The notes beneath the pieces are model-generated. The model did no database searches, had not been told where the DNA came from, and saw only the letters and a list, made by a program, of their open reading frames with translations. The translations under genes were made by a program, and so were the position numbers. DNA of 64,000 nucleotides from Pseudomonas sp. St316 (GTDB lineage: Bacteria > Pseudomonadota > Gammaproteobacteria > Pseudomonadales > Pseudomonadaceae), in the NCBI RefSeq assembly GCF_018325905.1, contig NZ_AP021901.1, positions 6,232,001-6,296,000 on the forward strand, written 5' to 3'. The stretch's first letter is position 1; each line of letters starts with the position of its first letter. Positions 63,353 to 64,000 of the stretch are shown one piece after another.

Positions 63353-63776
63353 TGCCGAAAACCTCCAGAACAGGCACATCCGGGCGCAGGAGCGTCCGGT
63401 GACGGAGCTGCTACGCTCAACGCCGGGATGGCCGCATCATCCGGTTTTTGCCTTGGTGGCCGACGTCTGACACCGACGCAATCATGCCCGCCAACGCCGC
63501 CCCGTCCTGACCCCGGTTTTGCGCCGTTTTTCTGCGTATCAGAGGCCAGCCAGGGGCGGAAAAAATCTGTAAACGACGTCACCGACACTGGATGCGACCC
63601 TCCCTGTACTGGATACGACCCACCCTGTAGGCGTCAGATTTGCACTGGTACATGATCGGTTACGGCTCGTTTGCAAGGCCGCGTGTCAGAGAGTGCCCAC
63701 GCGCCACCAACCGCAACATCCAATAAGCGCGGTTGTCCTGACCGGACACCGCCGATAAAACACCAGGAGTCCACCC
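63353..63776. other. Divergent sdaB-cbcX regulatory gap
   Basis: 424 bp between divergent sdaB and cbcX. The notable element is the 21-bp direct repeat at 63587-63628. No gene is visible; short minus-strand frames shadow cbcX. Confidence 0.6.
63587..63628. promoter_or_regulatory. 21-bp tandem direct repeat, candidate GbdR site
   Basis: ACTGGATGCGACCC then ACTGGATACGACCC at 63587 and 63608, each continuing with a CCCTGT end; two adjacent 21-bp units, i.e. two helical turns, as AraC-family activators prefer. It lies about 150 bp before cbcX. The GCGAC core also repeats at 34249-34274 near gbcA. Confidence 0.5.
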
Positions 63777-64000
63777 ATGAAAGGTTCCACATCGTTGTTG
63801 TTGGCCGCCATGCTGAGTCTTCCGATGCTGGCCAACGCTGCTGAACCCGAACAGTGCAGCACCGTCAACTTCTCCGACGTCGGCTGGACCGACATCACCG
63901 TGACCACCGCCACCACCAGCGTGGTGCTCGACGCCCTCGGCTACAAGACCAAGACCACCATGATTTCCGTGCCGGTGACCTACAAGTCCCTGGCCGACGG
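63777..64000 (+). CDS. cbcX: Choline-binding periplasmic protein, 5' part
   Basis: The first 74 codons are inside the window; the gene runs off the end. Signal peptide MKGSTSLLLAAMLSLPMLANAA, then CSTVNFSDVGWTDITVTTAT TSVVLDALGYKTKTT, parallel to CaiX. It is preceded by CAGGAGT. In P. aeruginosa the equivalent next to gbdR and sdaB is the CbcX substrate-binding protein of the choline ABC transporter; alternative name choX. Specificity cannot be told from 74 residues. Confidence 0.85.
   Translation, partial: MKGSTSLLLAAMLSLPMLANAAEPEQCSTVNFSDVGWTDITVTTATTSVVLDALGYKTKTTMISVPVTYKSLAD

Noticed and set aside
63686..63916. 76-codon minus-strand frame near the window end
   Set aside because: Overlaps the clear signal peptide and start of cbcX on the other strand.

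Overview
The window is chromosomal DNA from a fluorescent Pseudomonas (P. fluorescens group), high in GC. This is inferred from the gene order, which follows the PA5378-PA5421 order of P. aeruginosa for choline, carnitine, glycine betaine, dimethylglycine and sarcosine catabolism, and from about 20 Pseudomonas-type REP/REPIN repeats lying in most of the larger gaps. No tRNA, rRNA, CRISPR, insertion sequence or prophage was seen.

Layout. 1-1.3 kb: end of a CBS/DUF294 protein and a coupled DnaQ-like exonuclease. 1.5-7.2 kb: an iron cell-surface-signalling module (ECF sigma, FecR anti-sigma, TonB receptor with STN domain, PepSY inner-membrane protein, tiny membrane protein), laid out like foxI-foxR-foxA-foxB. 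7.4-9.5 kb: an MFS transporter with a promoter and operator dyad, and a glutathione transferase. 9.6-13.8 kb: creD, creC, creB and a periplasmic retropepsin-like protein. 14-21.2 kb: an accessory island with a PlsC-family acyltransferase, three short orphan RHS-core proteins with different C-terminal tips, and small secreted or regulatory proteins (DUF2780, DUF3757, a DUF3077-like protein, a cold-shock protein).

21.3-32.9 kb: one-carbon and sarcosine block (fdhA, purU, soxGADB, glyA), traX and ltaE. 33-35.8 kb: divergent gbcB/gbcA, glycine betaine monooxygenase. 35.9-42.6 kb: an inserted three-gene block (metallophosphoesterase, membrane dihaem cytochrome c, GMC dehydrogenase fused to an alpha/beta-hydrolase). 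42.6-43.8 kb: a non-coding region of degenerate ~182-bp repeats carrying perfect DnaA boxes. 43.8-51.5 kb: ETF, dgcB, dgcA, DUF5943 and dipeptidase genes. 51.8-53.5 kb: LprI-like protein, a toxin-first toxin-antitoxin pair and a DUF3010 protein. 53.4-59.5 kb: cdhR, caiX, cdhC, cdhA, cdhB plus a gamma-butyrobetaine hydroxylase gene. 59.9-64 kb: small protein, gbdR, L-serine dehydratase and the start of cbcX.

Together the catabolic genes route gamma-butyrobetaine to carnitine to glycine betaine to dimethylglycine to sarcosine to glycine to serine to pyruvate. Released formaldehyde and one-carbon units are handled by FdhA, PurU and GlyA, and uptake uses CaiX/CbcX-type binding proteins. The least explained parts are the DnaA-box cluster at 42.86-45.28 kb, the RHS tip-exchange island with its shared ACTGTCA-N4-TGACAGT operator, the 40-bp tandem repeats before ltaE, and the GMC-hydrolase/cytochrome block.
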